A DNA stretch of 64,000 nucleotides from HGM11367 sp964600435 (GCA_964600435.1 CAZRJB010000007.1:1-64000), one strand, 5' to 3'. Shown: positions 44,885 through 53,190, counted from the stretch's first letter. Notes: a model not told the origin generated them from the sequence alone. Numbers and translations are program-made.

Positions 44885-45604
44885 CTAGCCCCTTTGCCTA
44901 ACAATTTCATAAACCATAATTGCAGTTGCCACACTTGCATTTAAACTGTTGATTTTTCCGTTAAGTTTTATAGAAACAGTATCGTCACAAATTTCTCTTG
45001 TTAACTTGCTAACACCTTTTCCTTCACTGCCAACAACAACAGCAATTGAACCTTTTAAGTTTGTTTGAGTCATTTCTTTCCCGCCGGTTTCTAAGCAATA
45101 CACCCAAACATTTTCCTTTTTTAAAATTTCAATACATCTGTTTAGGTTGTTAACTCTTGCAATAATCATGTTTGCAGTTGCCCCTGCGCTTGTTTTAACA
45201 ACAGTATCGTTAACTGCACATGCTCTATGTTCTGGAATAATTATACCATGAACACCAGCACATTCACAAGTTCTGATTATTGCTCCAAAGTTGTGAGGGT
45301 CTTCAACTCCGTCCAAAACAACAATAAACGGCTCTTGCCCAAGTTGCTTTGCTTTTGCAAAAATGTCTTCAACTTCGCCATATTTAAAATCAGTAACGTC
45401 ACAAACAAAACCTTGATGTCTGTTTTTGGTTTTTTTATCTAAAACATCTTTAGATACAAAATCTATTCTAACCCCCTTGTCTTTTGCAAGCTTTATAATT
45501 TGATTGCTTGCATTATCCGACAAATTGTTTTGAACCATCAATTTGTTTATTGTTGTGTCGCTTTTTAATGCTTCCAAAACCGCATTTTTACCTTCAATTA
45601 TCAT
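44885..45604 (-). CDS. rlmB: 23S rRNA 2'-O-methyltransferase RlmB (TrmH family)
   Basis: A 239-residue SPOUT methyltransferase. An N-terminal substrate-binding domain (MIIEGKNAVLEALKS) is followed by the SPOUT knot motifs: motif 1 DPHNFGAIIRTCECAG, motif 2 VVVGSEGKGVSKL and motif 3 KINSLNASVATAIMVYE. It methylates the ribose of a guanosine in 23S rRNA and may also act on tRNA. It sits 10 bp after mrnC and 5 bp before sigH. Confidence 0.93.
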   Translation of the reverse strand: MIIEGKNAVLEALKSDTTINKLMVQNNLSDNASNQIIKLAKDKGVRIDFVSKDVLDKKTKNRHQGFVCDVTDFKYGEVEDIFAKAKQLGQEPFIVVLDGVEDPHNFGAIIRTCECAGVHGIIIPEHRACAVNDTVVKTSAGATANMIIARVNNLNRCIEILKKENVWVYCLETGGKEMTQTNLKGSIAVVVGSEGKGVSKLTREICDDTVSIKLNGKINSLNASVATAIMVYEIVRQRG

Positions 45605-45614
45605 GTTAACCCCT

Positions 45615-46013
45615 TTATATTTTTAAAATTTTATCAAGTCTTGAAAAGTCACCTTTAAGATATAAATACCCAACCAACGCTTCAAAACTTGTTGCTTTTT
45701 TGTATGTTTCAACATCACTATTTTTTGCAATGTTGTGAGTTTTTGCATTTCTTGCCCTGCGAACAATGTCAAGTTCTTCTTCATTTAAAACTGGCAAAAG
45801 TTGATCAAGTTTTTTTGCTTGGCTTTTTGCATTGCAAAATTTGGCACTGTTAACATGGCATCTGTTAACAAGAAGATTGCTGTTTTTAACAACAAAATCT
45901 CTTACAAAAAGAGTGTGAACCCCATCACCAATAAACGCCAAAACAATTGGATTTATTTCTTTAAACGACTCTTGCCCCAGTGGCGAACAAAAAATATTTT
46001 CTAAATTTGTCAT
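45615..46013 (-). CDS. mrnC: Mini-ribonuclease III
   Basis: A 132-residue RNase III catalytic domain without an RNA-binding domain. It has the motif VLAFIGDGVHTLFVRDFVV and the later region RRARNAKTHNIAKNSDVETYKKATSFEALVGYLY. Mini-III matures the ends of 23S rRNA. It heads the unit mrnC-rlmB-sigH and has an AAAGGA ribosome binding site. Its promoter must lie in the DnaA-box-rich region upstream. Confidence 0.95.
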   Translation of the reverse strand: MTNLENIFCSPLGQESFKEINPIVLAFIGDGVHTLFVRDFVVKNSNLLVNRCHVNSAKFCNAKSQAKKLDQLLPVLNEEELDIVRRARNAKTHNIAKNSDVETYKKATSFEALVGYLYLKGDFSRLDKILKI

Positions 46014-46500
46014 TTTTTTTGAAATCCTTTTTTGTAAATATATTGTAAACGATTTTGTTATTTTTTACAATATATTTACACAAATTGCATAATTAATTAT
46101 GCTTGCGAATAAAATATAAATTTTCATGCATAAATATTTTTCACATATGCCATTCTCAAACCCACACTTATCACCATATTTTAAAAAATAAACTCACCTA
46201 AAATAAAGGATTTTGCGAGATTGTTGATAAGTTATCCACATTTCCACATGTTAATATTTAATCATTTTAATTAATAATTATTCATTTTTTATGCAAAACC
46301 GCCGTTTTGTGGATAAAAGTGGAAAAGTTATCCACATTTCCACATAAAAAATTTAAACTTTTTTAAAATAGTATTGTATTTTAGTTGACAACACAATATC
46401 TTGTGTTTTTTGTCTAACAATCAAACATTTTGTCGAAAGCGTACCATCAACCAAACCAAAACATTGCCCTTTGCAAAAGTTTTTTTCCACAAAAACCATA
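46014..46500. other. DnaA-box-rich intergenic region, candidate oriC
   Basis: A 487-bp gene-free region between mrnC and rsmG. Three perfect DnaA boxes are seen: TTATCCACA at 46232-46240 and 46328-46336, and its complement at 46308-46316. Near-boxes are TGTTGATAA (46222-46230) and TTTTCCACA (46483-46491). TTTCCACA directly follows both forward boxes. An AT-only stretch (46250-46291) between the box groups could be the unwinding element. mnmG-rsmG, commonly next to oriC, lie on one side. dnaA itself is not present, and gene strand does not switch here. Confidence 0.6.
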
Positions 46501-47202
46501 CTAAACTAAAGGTTTAAGCCGTGGCAAGTTTTTGCCCCTAGGATATTTTGCTGGTGTTGGACTTGTTTTAACAATAACAACATTTTCCCTGTTTGAATCA
46601 ATTTCTTCAATAAACACTTTTTGAATGTTTAAAACTGTGCCACCCAAAGTTTTTATTGCATAAGCCGCCTCTTTTAGTTCTTCAGACAAATTGCTCCCCT
46701 TTAAGGCAATAAACTTTCCACCAGTTTTAACAAAAGGCAAACAATATTCAGAAAGCGTTGTCAAATTTGCAACCGCCCTTGCAACACACACGTCAAAGCT
46801 TTCTCGCTTTAAACCAGCATAGTCCTCTGCCCTTGCATGAACTGCAGATATGTTTTTTAAGCCTAACGTTTGAACAACATCATTTAAAAAGTTAACTCTT
46901 TTGTTCAAACTATCTAGCATAACAACTTTCACATCATCTCTTAAAATTTTTATTGGAACACTAGGAAATCCTGCACCCGCCCCAACATCAATCATTGTTG
47001 CATTTTTTGGGATGTTGACAATTGGCAAAACACTGTCCAAAAAGTGTTTAACCGCAAAATCAAATTTTTCGGTTATTGCCGTCAAATTAAACTTTTCGTT
47101 TGCAACAATAACCATTTCATAATATTTTGCAAGTTTTTCAATTTGCAAATCTGTATGTTCAATTGAATATTTTTTAAACAAATTTTTTAACAAATTTTGC
47201 AT
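46501..47202 (-). CDS. rsmG: 16S rRNA m7G527 methyltransferase RsmG
   Basis: A 233-residue Rossmann-fold methyltransferase. It has the SAM motif MIDVGAGAGFPSVPIKI, VVMLDSLNKRVNFLNDVV and the RAVANLTTLSEYCLPF region. It makes m7G527 in the 530 loop of 16S rRNA. It lies 15 bp downstream of mnmG and has an AAAGGA ribosome binding site. The C-terminus ends in a basic, proline-rich tail typical of the family. Confidence 0.95.
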   Translation of the reverse strand: MQNLLKNLFKKYSIEHTDLQIEKLAKYYEMVIVANEKFNLTAITEKFDFAVKHFLDSVLPIVNIPKNATMIDVGAGAGFPSVPIKILRDDVKVVMLDSLNKRVNFLNDVVQTLGLKNISAVHARAEDYAGLKRESFDVCVARAVANLTTLSEYCLPFVKTGGKFIALKGSNLSEELKEAAYAIKTLGGTVLNIQKVFIEEIDSNRENVVIVKTSPTPAKYPRGKNLPRLKPLV

Positions 47203-47217
47203 AACTATATCCTTTTA

Positions 47218-49089
47218 CTATAAAGATTTTAAATATATTATAAGCACGGAAACATCAGCAGGGCTAACCCCAGAAATTCTTGATGCCTGCCCAACATTTA
47301 ATGGCCTTATTTTGTTAAGTTTTTCTCTTGCTTCCATTCTGAGCCCTTTAAGTTGCATATAGTCCAAATCTTCCGGTATTTTTATGGATTCTTGCTTTAA
47401 CAATTTTGCAATATCTTCGTCTTCTTGAGCAATATATCCTTCGTATTTTACTTCAGTGTTAACATATTCTAAAACACGTTTAGAAAAGCCGTCAAAAAAG
47501 TGATAATAATTGTTAACATCAAAAATTGAAATATTGCTTCGTTTTATTGCCTTTTGAACAGTCATTCCTGCAGTTGGTTCAGATTCTTTACACTTTTCAA
47601 ACATTTCCTTTAAAGTGCTATCAAGTTTTAATTTGTTGTTTAAAATTAACTTAGCCTTGTTAACTTGTTCTTGTTTTTCTAAAAACTTTTTATATCTTTC
47701 TTGACCAACCAGCCCAACCCTTTTGCCAATTTCTGTCAATCTAACATCGGCATTATCTTGCCTTAAAACCAACCTATATTCTGCGCGAGAAGTCATCATT
47801 CTATAAGGTTCGTTTGTGCCTTTTGTAACCAAATCATCAATTAAAACACCAATATATGCTTCGTTACGCTTTAAAACCAATTGTTCTTTGTTTTCTAGCA
47901 TTAATCCCGCATTAATGCCAGCAATAATGCCTTGTGCAGCCGCTTCTTCGTAGCCACTTGTGCCGTTAACCTGCCCTGCAAAAAACAAATTTTTAACAAA
48001 CTTGCTTTCAAGTGTTGGTTTAAGCTCGGTTGCATCAATTGCATCATATTCAATTGCATAAGCATCTCGCATAATCATTGAATTTTCTAAACCTTTAATG
48101 CTTAAATACATTTGTTTTTGAACGTCAACAGGCAAAGATGTTGAAACACCTTGAACATAAAATTCGTTTGTGTTTAAGCCCTCCGGTTCCAAAAACAACT
48201 GATGCCTATCCTTATCTGCAAATCGAACAATTTTGCTTTCTATGCTAGGGCAATAGCGTGGCCCAACTGAGGAAATTTCGCCATTAAACATTGGTGCTCT
48301 TGTTAAATTATCTAAAATTATTTTGTGAGTGTTCAAATTTGTGTATGTTAAAAAACAACTAGTTTTGTTTTTTGGTGTTGAATCCGTTAAAAAACTAAAA
48401 CTTTGAATTTCACAATCACCCTTTTGTTCTTCCATTTGAGAAAAATCAATTGTTCTGCCATTTAGCCTTGCTGGAGTTCCAGTTTTAAATCGCAAAATTG
48501 TATGCCCCAAAGCACTAATGCTGTCGGTTAAGTTTTCTGAACGAGAAAAACCATTTGGACCAACATTTTTGCTGTATTCTCCAATAATAATTCGACTCTT
48601 TAAATAAACCCCCGTGGCAACAACAACCGCTTTTGCAAAAAACATTTCTCCTTGTTCGGTTAAAACACCTTTAACCATATTGTTTTCAACAATAATTTGT
48701 TTTGCTTCCGCCTGTTTTATAAACACATTTGGTTCATCTTCTAAAACCTTTTTCATGCGGTTGTGATATTCTTGCTTGTCAACTTGTGCTCTTAAAGAAT
48801 AAACAGCCGGACCTTTGCCAGCATTTAGCATTCTAATTTGAATGCTTGTAGCATCTGTGTTAACCCCCATTTCGCCACCAAGGGCATCAATCTCGCACAC
48901 CAAATGCCCTTTTGCAGTTCCCCCAATTGACGGATTGCATGCCAAAAAAGCTATAGCGTCCAACGATATAGTTAACAAAAGAGTTTTATGACCTTTTCTT
49001 GCAAGAGCCAAACAAGCTTCACAGCCCGCATGCCCCGAACCAATAACAATGGTATCAAATTTTTCATTATTCAATTTTGCATTCTCCAT
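47218..49089 (-). CDS. mnmG: tRNA uridine-5-carboxymethylaminomethyl synthase MnmG
   Basis: A 623-residue FAD protein. It has the FAD-binding motif DTIVIGSGHAGCEAC, LLTISLDAIAFLACNPSIGG, the segment TGTPARLNGRTIDFS, the active-site region RYCPSIESKIVRF, and the C-terminal GIDA domain with a final LNVGQASRISGVSPADVSVL. With MnmE it modifies uridine 34 of certain tRNAs. mnmE is not next to it in this window. The ATG at 49089 lacks a good ribosome binding site; the promoter -10 (TATACT) is very close, so translation may start at this ATG or at a TTG five codons later that has GGAG in front. A further upstream GTG extension (to 49110) is unlikely. Confidence 0.95.
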   Translation of the reverse strand: MENAKLNNEKFDTIVIGSGHAGCEACLALARKGHKTLLLTISLDAIAFLACNPSIGGTAKGHLVCEIDALGGEMGVNTDATSIQIRMLNAGKGPAVYSLRAQVDKQEYHNRMKKVLEDEPNVFIKQAEAKQIIVENNMVKGVLTEQGEMFFAKAVVVATGVYLKSRIIIGEYSKNVGPNGFSRSENLTDSISALGHTILRFKTGTPARLNGRTIDFSQMEEQKGDCEIQSFSFLTDSTPKNKTSCFLTYTNLNTHKIILDNLTRAPMFNGEISSVGPRYCPSIESKIVRFADKDRHQLFLEPEGLNTNEFYVQGVSTSLPVDVQKQMYLSIKGLENSMIMRDAYAIEYDAIDATELKPTLESKFVKNLFFAGQVNGTSGYEEAAAQGIIAGINAGLMLENKEQLVLKRNEAYIGVLIDDLVTKGTNEPYRMMTSRAEYRLVLRQDNADVRLTEIGKRVGLVGQERYKKFLEKQEQVNKAKLILNNKLKLDSTLKEMFEKCKESEPTAGMTVQKAIKRSNISIFDVNNYYHFFDGFSKRVLEYVNTEVKYEGYIAQEDEDIAKLLKQESIKIPEDLDYMQLKGLRMEAREKLNKIRPLNVGQASRISGVSPADVSVLIIYLKSL

Positions 49090-49159
49090 AACATTAAAAA
49101 AGTATATCACAATAAATATACTTTTTTCAAGTGCAATAACTTAATTATTTAGATTGCTT

Positions 49160-49192
49160 AAAAAAAGCACCCAAATTTTTGTTTGAATGCTT
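49160..49192 (-). terminator. Terminator of 130-residue protein gene
   Basis: AAGCA...AAA (49165-49175) pairs with TTTG...TGCTT (49182-49192) with two mismatches, followed on the minus strand by a run of seven T. Confidence 0.5.
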
Positions 49193-49204
49193 ATTGTTTA
49201 AAGT

Positions 49205-49597
49205 TTATTGTTTAATGTCATCCAATTCACTTTCAAATCTTGAATTTGCTGCTTTAATGCTGTTAAGAACTTTACGACTTTCTTTTTGAATATCTTTTTC
49301 CAGCATTTCATAAACCTCTGAACCTTTTTTTGAAAAATATAAAACATATTCCATGGTTCTTGCATGTCCAACCCCAGCATTATCGTGTTTTGTAACGATT
49401 TCTTTTATTTGTTCAATAGGCACATTTTTATCTATTGCTTCCATAACCTCTAATGCAGCCTCAACGCAAGCCCCCAGAAGACGACTTGCCATACCTGTAC
49501 TCACAACTTTCTCCCAATCTTTGTTTCTTTGTGGGTAAATTAATTTTTTGCCTCTTTCTAGCCATGCAGAACTTTTTTCATCATTTATTATATCCAT
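49205..49597 (-). CDS. Conserved-looking helical protein, unknown
   Basis: A 130-residue soluble, mostly alpha-helical protein. It has a strong GGAGG ribosome binding site and an Ala/Glu-rich central helix (LLGACVEAALEVMEAIDK), followed by a segment TKHDNAGVGHARTMEYVLYF and a charged C-terminal helix. I do not recognise the family. It lies alone between mnmG and gpmI with its own terminator. Confidence 0.7.
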   Translation of the reverse strand: MDIINDEKSSAWLERGKKLIYPQRNKDWEKVVSTGMASRLLGACVEAALEVMEAIDKNVPIEQIKEIVTKHDNAGVGHARTMEYVLYFSKKGSEVYEMLEKDIQKESRKVLNSIKAANSRFESELDDIKQ

Positions 49598-49677
49598 AAA
49601 AACCTCCGTCAGTTTTTAACTTACGTAATAAATATTATCACAACATAATCATAAAGTCAATGCCAAAGAAAACAATT

Positions 49678-51177
49678 TCAAAACAACGGAACATCCATGC
49701 TTTCTGGAATTTGCAAGTTTAGCAACTTTAACACAGTTGGAGCAATGTTTGCTAGTTTGCCATTTTTAATCAATTTTTTGTTTTTATACCTTTCTGAACA
49801 TAAAATAACCGGAACTTTGTTTGTTGTGTGTGAAGTGCAAACTTTTCCACCTTCATCCATCATTTTTTCCGCATTGCCATGGTCGGCGGTAACAATGCAA
49901 TCTCCACCCACAGCAAGCGTTGTGCCAACAATTTTTTTAACACATTCGTCCACAACCTCCACCGCTTTAATTGTCGCATTTAAGTTGCCCGTGTGGCCAA
50001 TCATGTCCGCATTAGACAAGTTTACCAAAACAAAATCATATTTTTTTGATTTGAGTGCTTTAATCACTTCGGTTGTTATTTCAAACGCTTTCATTTCTGG
50101 AACACTAGCAAAAGACAAAACATTTGCGCTTTCAATAAGTTTGCGTGTTTCACCTTTGTTTGGTTTTTCTATTCCACCATTAAAAAAGAATGTAACATGA
50201 GCATATTTTGTTGTTTCAGAAATGTGAAACTGAGTTAAGTTTGCATCAGAAATAATTTTGCTTAAATTGTTTTCAATTTTTTCTGGCGGAAATGCAACAT
50301 CCACATTTTTAAAACTTTCATCATATTCAGTAAAACAAGTAAATTTTAAGTTGCATATTTTTTTGCGTGAAAATTCTTTAAAATTGTCTTGTGTAAAGGC
50401 TTGGGTTAATTCCCTTGCTCTATCTGTCCTAAAGTTGAAAAAAATAACGCTATCGTTGTTTGAAATCGGTTTAAAATCTTTAAGTTTTGTTGGAAGAACA
50501 AACTCGTCATATATGTTGTTATTATAACTGTTTTCAAGTGCTTTGATTGCGAAAAGCGTTCCTGCGTTTAACGATGTTAGCATGTTATACACCTGCTCAA
50601 TTCGGTCAAAGCGTTTTTCTCTATCCATTGCATAAACTCTGCCACACAAAGAAGCAATTTGAATGTTTTTGTTAGAAGTGTATTTTTCAATGTCTTCAAC
50701 AAATCCCAAACCGCTATCCACATGAGTATCTCTGCCATCCAAGAACAAATGCAAAACCACTTTTTTTAAGTTTGCTTTATCAACCAAATCAATTAAAGCT
50801 TCAAGATGTTCAATATGCGAATGAACACCGCCATTTGAACAAAGGCCCATAATGTGCAAAGTGCTGTTAAATTTGCGAGCATGTTCAATTGCAGAAAGCA
50901 ATGCCCTGTTTTGAAAAAATGTTCCATTTTTAATTGAATTGCTAATTCTTGTTAAATCTTGAAAAACAACTCTTCCTGCCCCAAGGTTCAAATGCCCCAC
51001 TTCGCTATTGCCCATTTGCCCATCACAAAGCCCAACATCTTGCCCGCTTGCAGAAATTGTTGTGTAAGGAAATTGTTTTTTTAGCAAATTTAAATTTGGA
51101 ACACCTTGAATTTTAACAGCATTAGCCTTTTTTTTAGAACTAATTCCAAGCCCATCCATAATTACCAATGTAACCAT
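49678..51177 (-). CDS. gpmI: 2,3-bisphosphoglycerate-independent phosphoglycerate mutase
   Basis: A 499-residue alkaline-phosphatase-fold enzyme. It has the N-terminal metal motif VIMDGLGIS, the nucleophile Ser in GQMGNSEVGHLNLGAGR, FLDGRDTHVDSG, FFNFRTDRARELTQAF, the metal-binding C-terminal VNLSNADMIGHTGN and DCIVTADHGNAEKM. It interconverts 3- and 2-phosphoglycerate in glycolysis. The start motif reads DGLG rather than the usual DGWG. The AAAGGAAT ribosome binding site is present. It is divergent from tlyA. Confidence 0.97.
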   Translation of the reverse strand: MVTLVIMDGLGISSKKKANAVKIQGVPNLNLLKKQFPYTTISASGQDVGLCDGQMGNSEVGHLNLGAGRVVFQDLTRISNSIKNGTFFQNRALLSAIEHARKFNSTLHIMGLCSNGGVHSHIEHLEALIDLVDKANLKKVVLHLFLDGRDTHVDSGLGFVEDIEKYTSNKNIQIASLCGRVYAMDREKRFDRIEQVYNMLTSLNAGTLFAIKALENSYNNNIYDEFVLPTKLKDFKPISNNDSVIFFNFRTDRARELTQAFTQDNFKEFSRKKICNLKFTCFTEYDESFKNVDVAFPPEKIENNLSKIISDANLTQFHISETTKYAHVTFFFNGGIEKPNKGETRKLIESANVLSFASVPEMKAFEITTEVIKALKSKKYDFVLVNLSNADMIGHTGNLNATIKAVEVVDECVKKIVGTTLAVGGDCIVTADHGNAEKMMDEGGKVCTSHTTNKVPVILCSERYKNKKLIKNGKLANIAPTVLKLLNLQIPESMDVPLF

Positions 51178-51262
51178 AAAAAATATTCCTTTTAAAAAAC
51201 TCTTTCAAAAATATTATTGTTTTTTTGTTGTAAAAAATCAAGCATTTTTTATAACTTTGTGA

Positions 51263-51268
51263 TATACT
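51263..51268 (+). promoter_or_regulatory. Extended -10 of tlyA (leaderless)
   Basis: TGATATACT is an extended -10 (hexamer TATACT, 51263-51268) ending exactly 6 bases before the ATG at 51275. There is no Shine-Dalgarno and no clear -35. Confidence 0.55.
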
Positions 51269-51274
51269 TTTTGC

Positions 51275-52000
51275 ATGAAAAGATTAGATGTGTTGCTGTT
51301 TAAAAAAAAATTGTTTCCAACAAGAGAAAAAGCAAAAGAAGCAGTTGTTTCTGGAATTGTTTGTGTAAATGAAAAAATTGTTTCCAAACCGGGCGAAAAA
51401 TTTGACGATAATGCAAAAATCTCCATCGTTGGCGAAAAATTAAAATATGTTTCAAGAGCAGGTTTAAAATTAGAAAAAGCCAGTCAGGTTTTTAATTTGG
51501 ACTTTAAAAACAAGTGTGTTTTGGATGTTGGAGCATCAACTGGCGGATTTTCTGATTTTGCTTTGCAAAATGGTGCAAAAAAAGTGTTTGCCGTTGATGT
51601 TGGAACAAATCAATTAAACGAAAAAATTAAAAATAATCCAAAAGTTATAAACTTAGAAAAAACCGATTTTAGAAATCTTGAACCCCTACCAGAAAAAATT
51701 GATATTGCTGTCTGCGATTGTTCTTTTATTTCTTTAAAACTGCTAGTTCCAAAGTTTAACCAAGTTTTAACCAAAAACACACCTCTTATTGTTTTGGTTA
51801 AACCTCAATTTGAGTGTGGAATTGAAATTGCAAAAAAGACTCATGGAGTAATAAAAAATCGGTTATTGCAAGAATCCATTTTGCAAGATGTTGTTGCATT
51901 TTTTGAAAACAACAATTTTACACTTGTTGGCTCGTGTGAGTCGCCAATTTTGGGTACTGCCGGAAACAGAGAGTTTTTAGCATGTTTTATAAAAAAATAA
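51275..52000 (+). CDS. tlyA: TlyA family rRNA methyltransferase
   Basis: A 241-residue protein. An S4 RNA-binding domain (KRLDVLLFKKKLFPTREKAK, residues 1-60) is followed by an FtsJ-type methyltransferase (VLDVGASTGGFSDFALQNGA, later AVCDCSFISLKLL and LVKPQFECG). TlyA proteins 2'-O-methylate rRNA; in sporeformers the gene usually sits with xseA/xseB and spoIVB, none of which is here. The start is set by the leaderless promoter. The gene is divergent from gpmI and stands alone. Confidence 0.93.
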   Translation: MKRLDVLLFKKKLFPTREKAKEAVVSGIVCVNEKIVSKPGEKFDDNAKISIVGEKLKYVSRAGLKLEKASQVFNLDFKNKCVLDVGASTGGFSDFALQNGAKKVFAVDVGTNQLNEKIKNNPKVINLEKTDFRNLEPLPEKIDIAVCDCSFISLKLLVPKFNQVLTKNTPLIVLVKPQFECGIEIAKKTHGVIKNRLLQESILQDVVAFFENNNFTLVGSCESPILGTAGNREFLACFIKK

Positions 52001-52070
52001 AAATTGTTTTATCAAAAGTTTTATAACAACAAATAAAGCCGCAACAATTTAAAGGTTAATATAATCAACT

Positions 52071-52421
52071 TTATTTTACAACCACGATTGTCATTCCCGC
52101 ATTAAAGTGGTTTAAGTCTTGCCCGTCATATCCATTTTTTAATGACGTTATAATTTTAAAACATTTTGGATTTTCTAAATTCCAATCTTCTCCAAAAATG
52201 TAGTCTTTTATTATTCTTTGTTTTTTTAAAGAAACAAGCCTTTCTCTAACCGCTTGACAAATTGCTCCGCCAAAACCACTGCTGCCATAGCCATGAATAA
52301 ACTTTATGGCTTTAACACCACTAACCTTCGCAAGTTCAATTTCCAACTCCATGTTGCAAAGTGCAATATCAACCGGAGGCATATCTTGTTTTAAGTTTAC
52401 TTCAATCAAATCTAAATCCAT
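52071..52421 (-). CDS. Smr-like domain protein
   Basis: A 116-residue stand-alone Smr-like domain. The order is D-L-D-L-I-E-V-N-L, helix (AELCNMELEIELAK-like), then VKAIKFIHGYGSSGFGGAICQAVRERL with the Smr HGxG motif, and a C-terminal strand GMTIVVVK. Smr domains cut or bind branched or damaged nucleic acids. It was started at the ATG of MDLDLIEV, which matches a leaderless promoter; a GTG five codons upstream is the alternative. No MutS2 part is attached. Confidence 0.7.
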   Translation of the reverse strand: MDLDLIEVNLKQDMPPVDIALCNMELEIELAKVSGVKAIKFIHGYGSSGFGGAICQAVRERLVSLKKQRIIKDYIFGEDWNLENPKCFKIITSLKNGYDGQDLNHFNAGMTIVVVK

Positions 52422-52427
52422 GCAAAC

Positions 52428-52456
52428 ATTATACACCTTTTTTGTTAAGATTGCAA
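52428..52456 (-). promoter_or_regulatory. Promoter of Smr-like gene (leaderless)
   Basis: On the minus strand TTGCAA (52451-52456), 17 bp and a perfect TATAAT (52428-52433) end 6 bases before the ATG at 52421. There is no ribosome binding site between. Confidence 0.7.
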
Positions 52457-52644
52457 AAAATCAAACTAATATTAATAATAATTAATTTATTGTTTTGCTT
52501 TAAAAATGTATATTATTTGAGATTAAAAAGAAAAAACTCATTTTTATTCACCTTATTTTTGCATGCCTAAAAAAAACATTCTATTCGATTTATTCTTACA
52601 TGCCTAAAAAAAGCTTTTTTTATTTTCTTTGTTCTTGTGTTCCT

Positions 52645-52677
52645 AAAAAAAACCAAACTCACTTTTTTGTGGTTTGG
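52645..52677 (-). terminator. Terminator of tRNA-Glu
   Basis: On the minus strand CCAAACCAC and GTGAGTTTGG form a hairpin followed by eight T. Downstream, T-run plus AGGCAT units recur twice (near 52562 and 52600). Confidence 0.75.
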
Positions 52678-52689
52678 ATTGTTGATTAA

Positions 52690-52764
52690 TGGTACCCTTA
52701 AGCGGAATCGAACCGCTGACTTCGCCGTGAGAGGGCGACGTATTAACCTCTTTACCATAAGGGC
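52690..52764 (-). tRNA. tRNA-Glu (anticodon CTC)
   Basis: Folds as a full cloverleaf on the minus strand. The acceptor is GCCCTTA/TAAGGGT, the anticodon stem TCGCC/GGCGA with loop CTCTCAC (anticodon CTC), and the T arm AGCGG-TTCGATT-CCGCT. The discriminator is A and the CCA is encoded. The CGCCC...GGGCG-type anticodon region is typical of tRNA-Glu. Anticodon CTC reads GAG, a minor codon in such an AT-rich genome; a tRNA-Glu(TTC) must lie elsewhere. Confidence 0.9.
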
Positions 52765-52849
52765 AAAACAATTTTTACAATGTTAGTTTAACATATATAA
52801 AAATAAAAATCAAGCAATTCGACAAAACTAATGCCTTGGCACGGCACAA

Positions 52850-52914
52850 GAAAAAACGCGCCCATAAGCCGAATGATTGCACAAGCAATCTGAGCAAAAG
52901 GGCGACGTTTTTTC
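52850..52914 (-). repeat. Nested palindrome behind veg
   Basis: GAAAAAACG-CGCCC (52850-52863) pairs with GGGCG-(A)-CGTTTTTTC (52900-52914), enclosing a perfect GATTGC/GCAATC hairpin (52875-52890). It overlaps the last base of the veg stop codon and may act as its terminator, although the T-run is inside the stem. Confidence 0.6.
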
Positions 52915-53138
52915 TAGTCGATCACCACCAACCCACAAAGAACATCAAAATAAGAAAAGGTTTCTCTAGACTTTTCATCTGTCATAAAAGTAAAAACACT
53001 TGGATATATGTTTTCAACAAATCCTTGAAGTTTATCAATTTTCTTTCTACCCCTGTTCACACTTAGGTTAACAGAATTGCCTTTTAAGTCTGCAATTTTT
53101 TGCTTTATTTCGTTTAATGCATTAACGTTTGCTCGCAT
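52914..53138 (-). CDS. veg: Veg family protein
   Basis: A 74-residue basic protein of the Veg (DUF1021) family. It has the N-terminal helix NALNEIKQKIADLKGN, the segment VNRGRKKIDKLQGFVENIYPSVF and the C-terminal SYFDVLCGLVVI. Veg binds or signals in biofilm and cell-wall regulation in B. subtilis; the molecular role is unclear. The start is set by GGAGGTG; an 11-codon upstream extension has none. It is 101 bp downstream of the acidic zinc-ribbon gene and ends in a palindrome. Confidence 0.88.
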   Translation of the reverse strand: MRANVNALNEIKQKIADLKGNSVNLSVNRGRKKIDKLQGFVENIYPSVFTFMTDEKSRETFSYFDVLCGLVVID

Positions 53139-53190
53139 TTTTTCACCTCCAATTGTGATGATTATTGCCAAAAAAATAAAAAATTAAACA

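Noticed and set aside
52561..52680. Three CCTAAAAAAA units about 38 bp apart
   Set aside because: Only three weak copies, low-complexity, and one belongs to the tRNA terminator; not enough to call a repeat array.
52765..52849. Additional tRNA or structured RNA next to tRNA-Glu
   Set aside because: Only short hairpins (TGCC/GGCA at 52832-52846); no cloverleaf.
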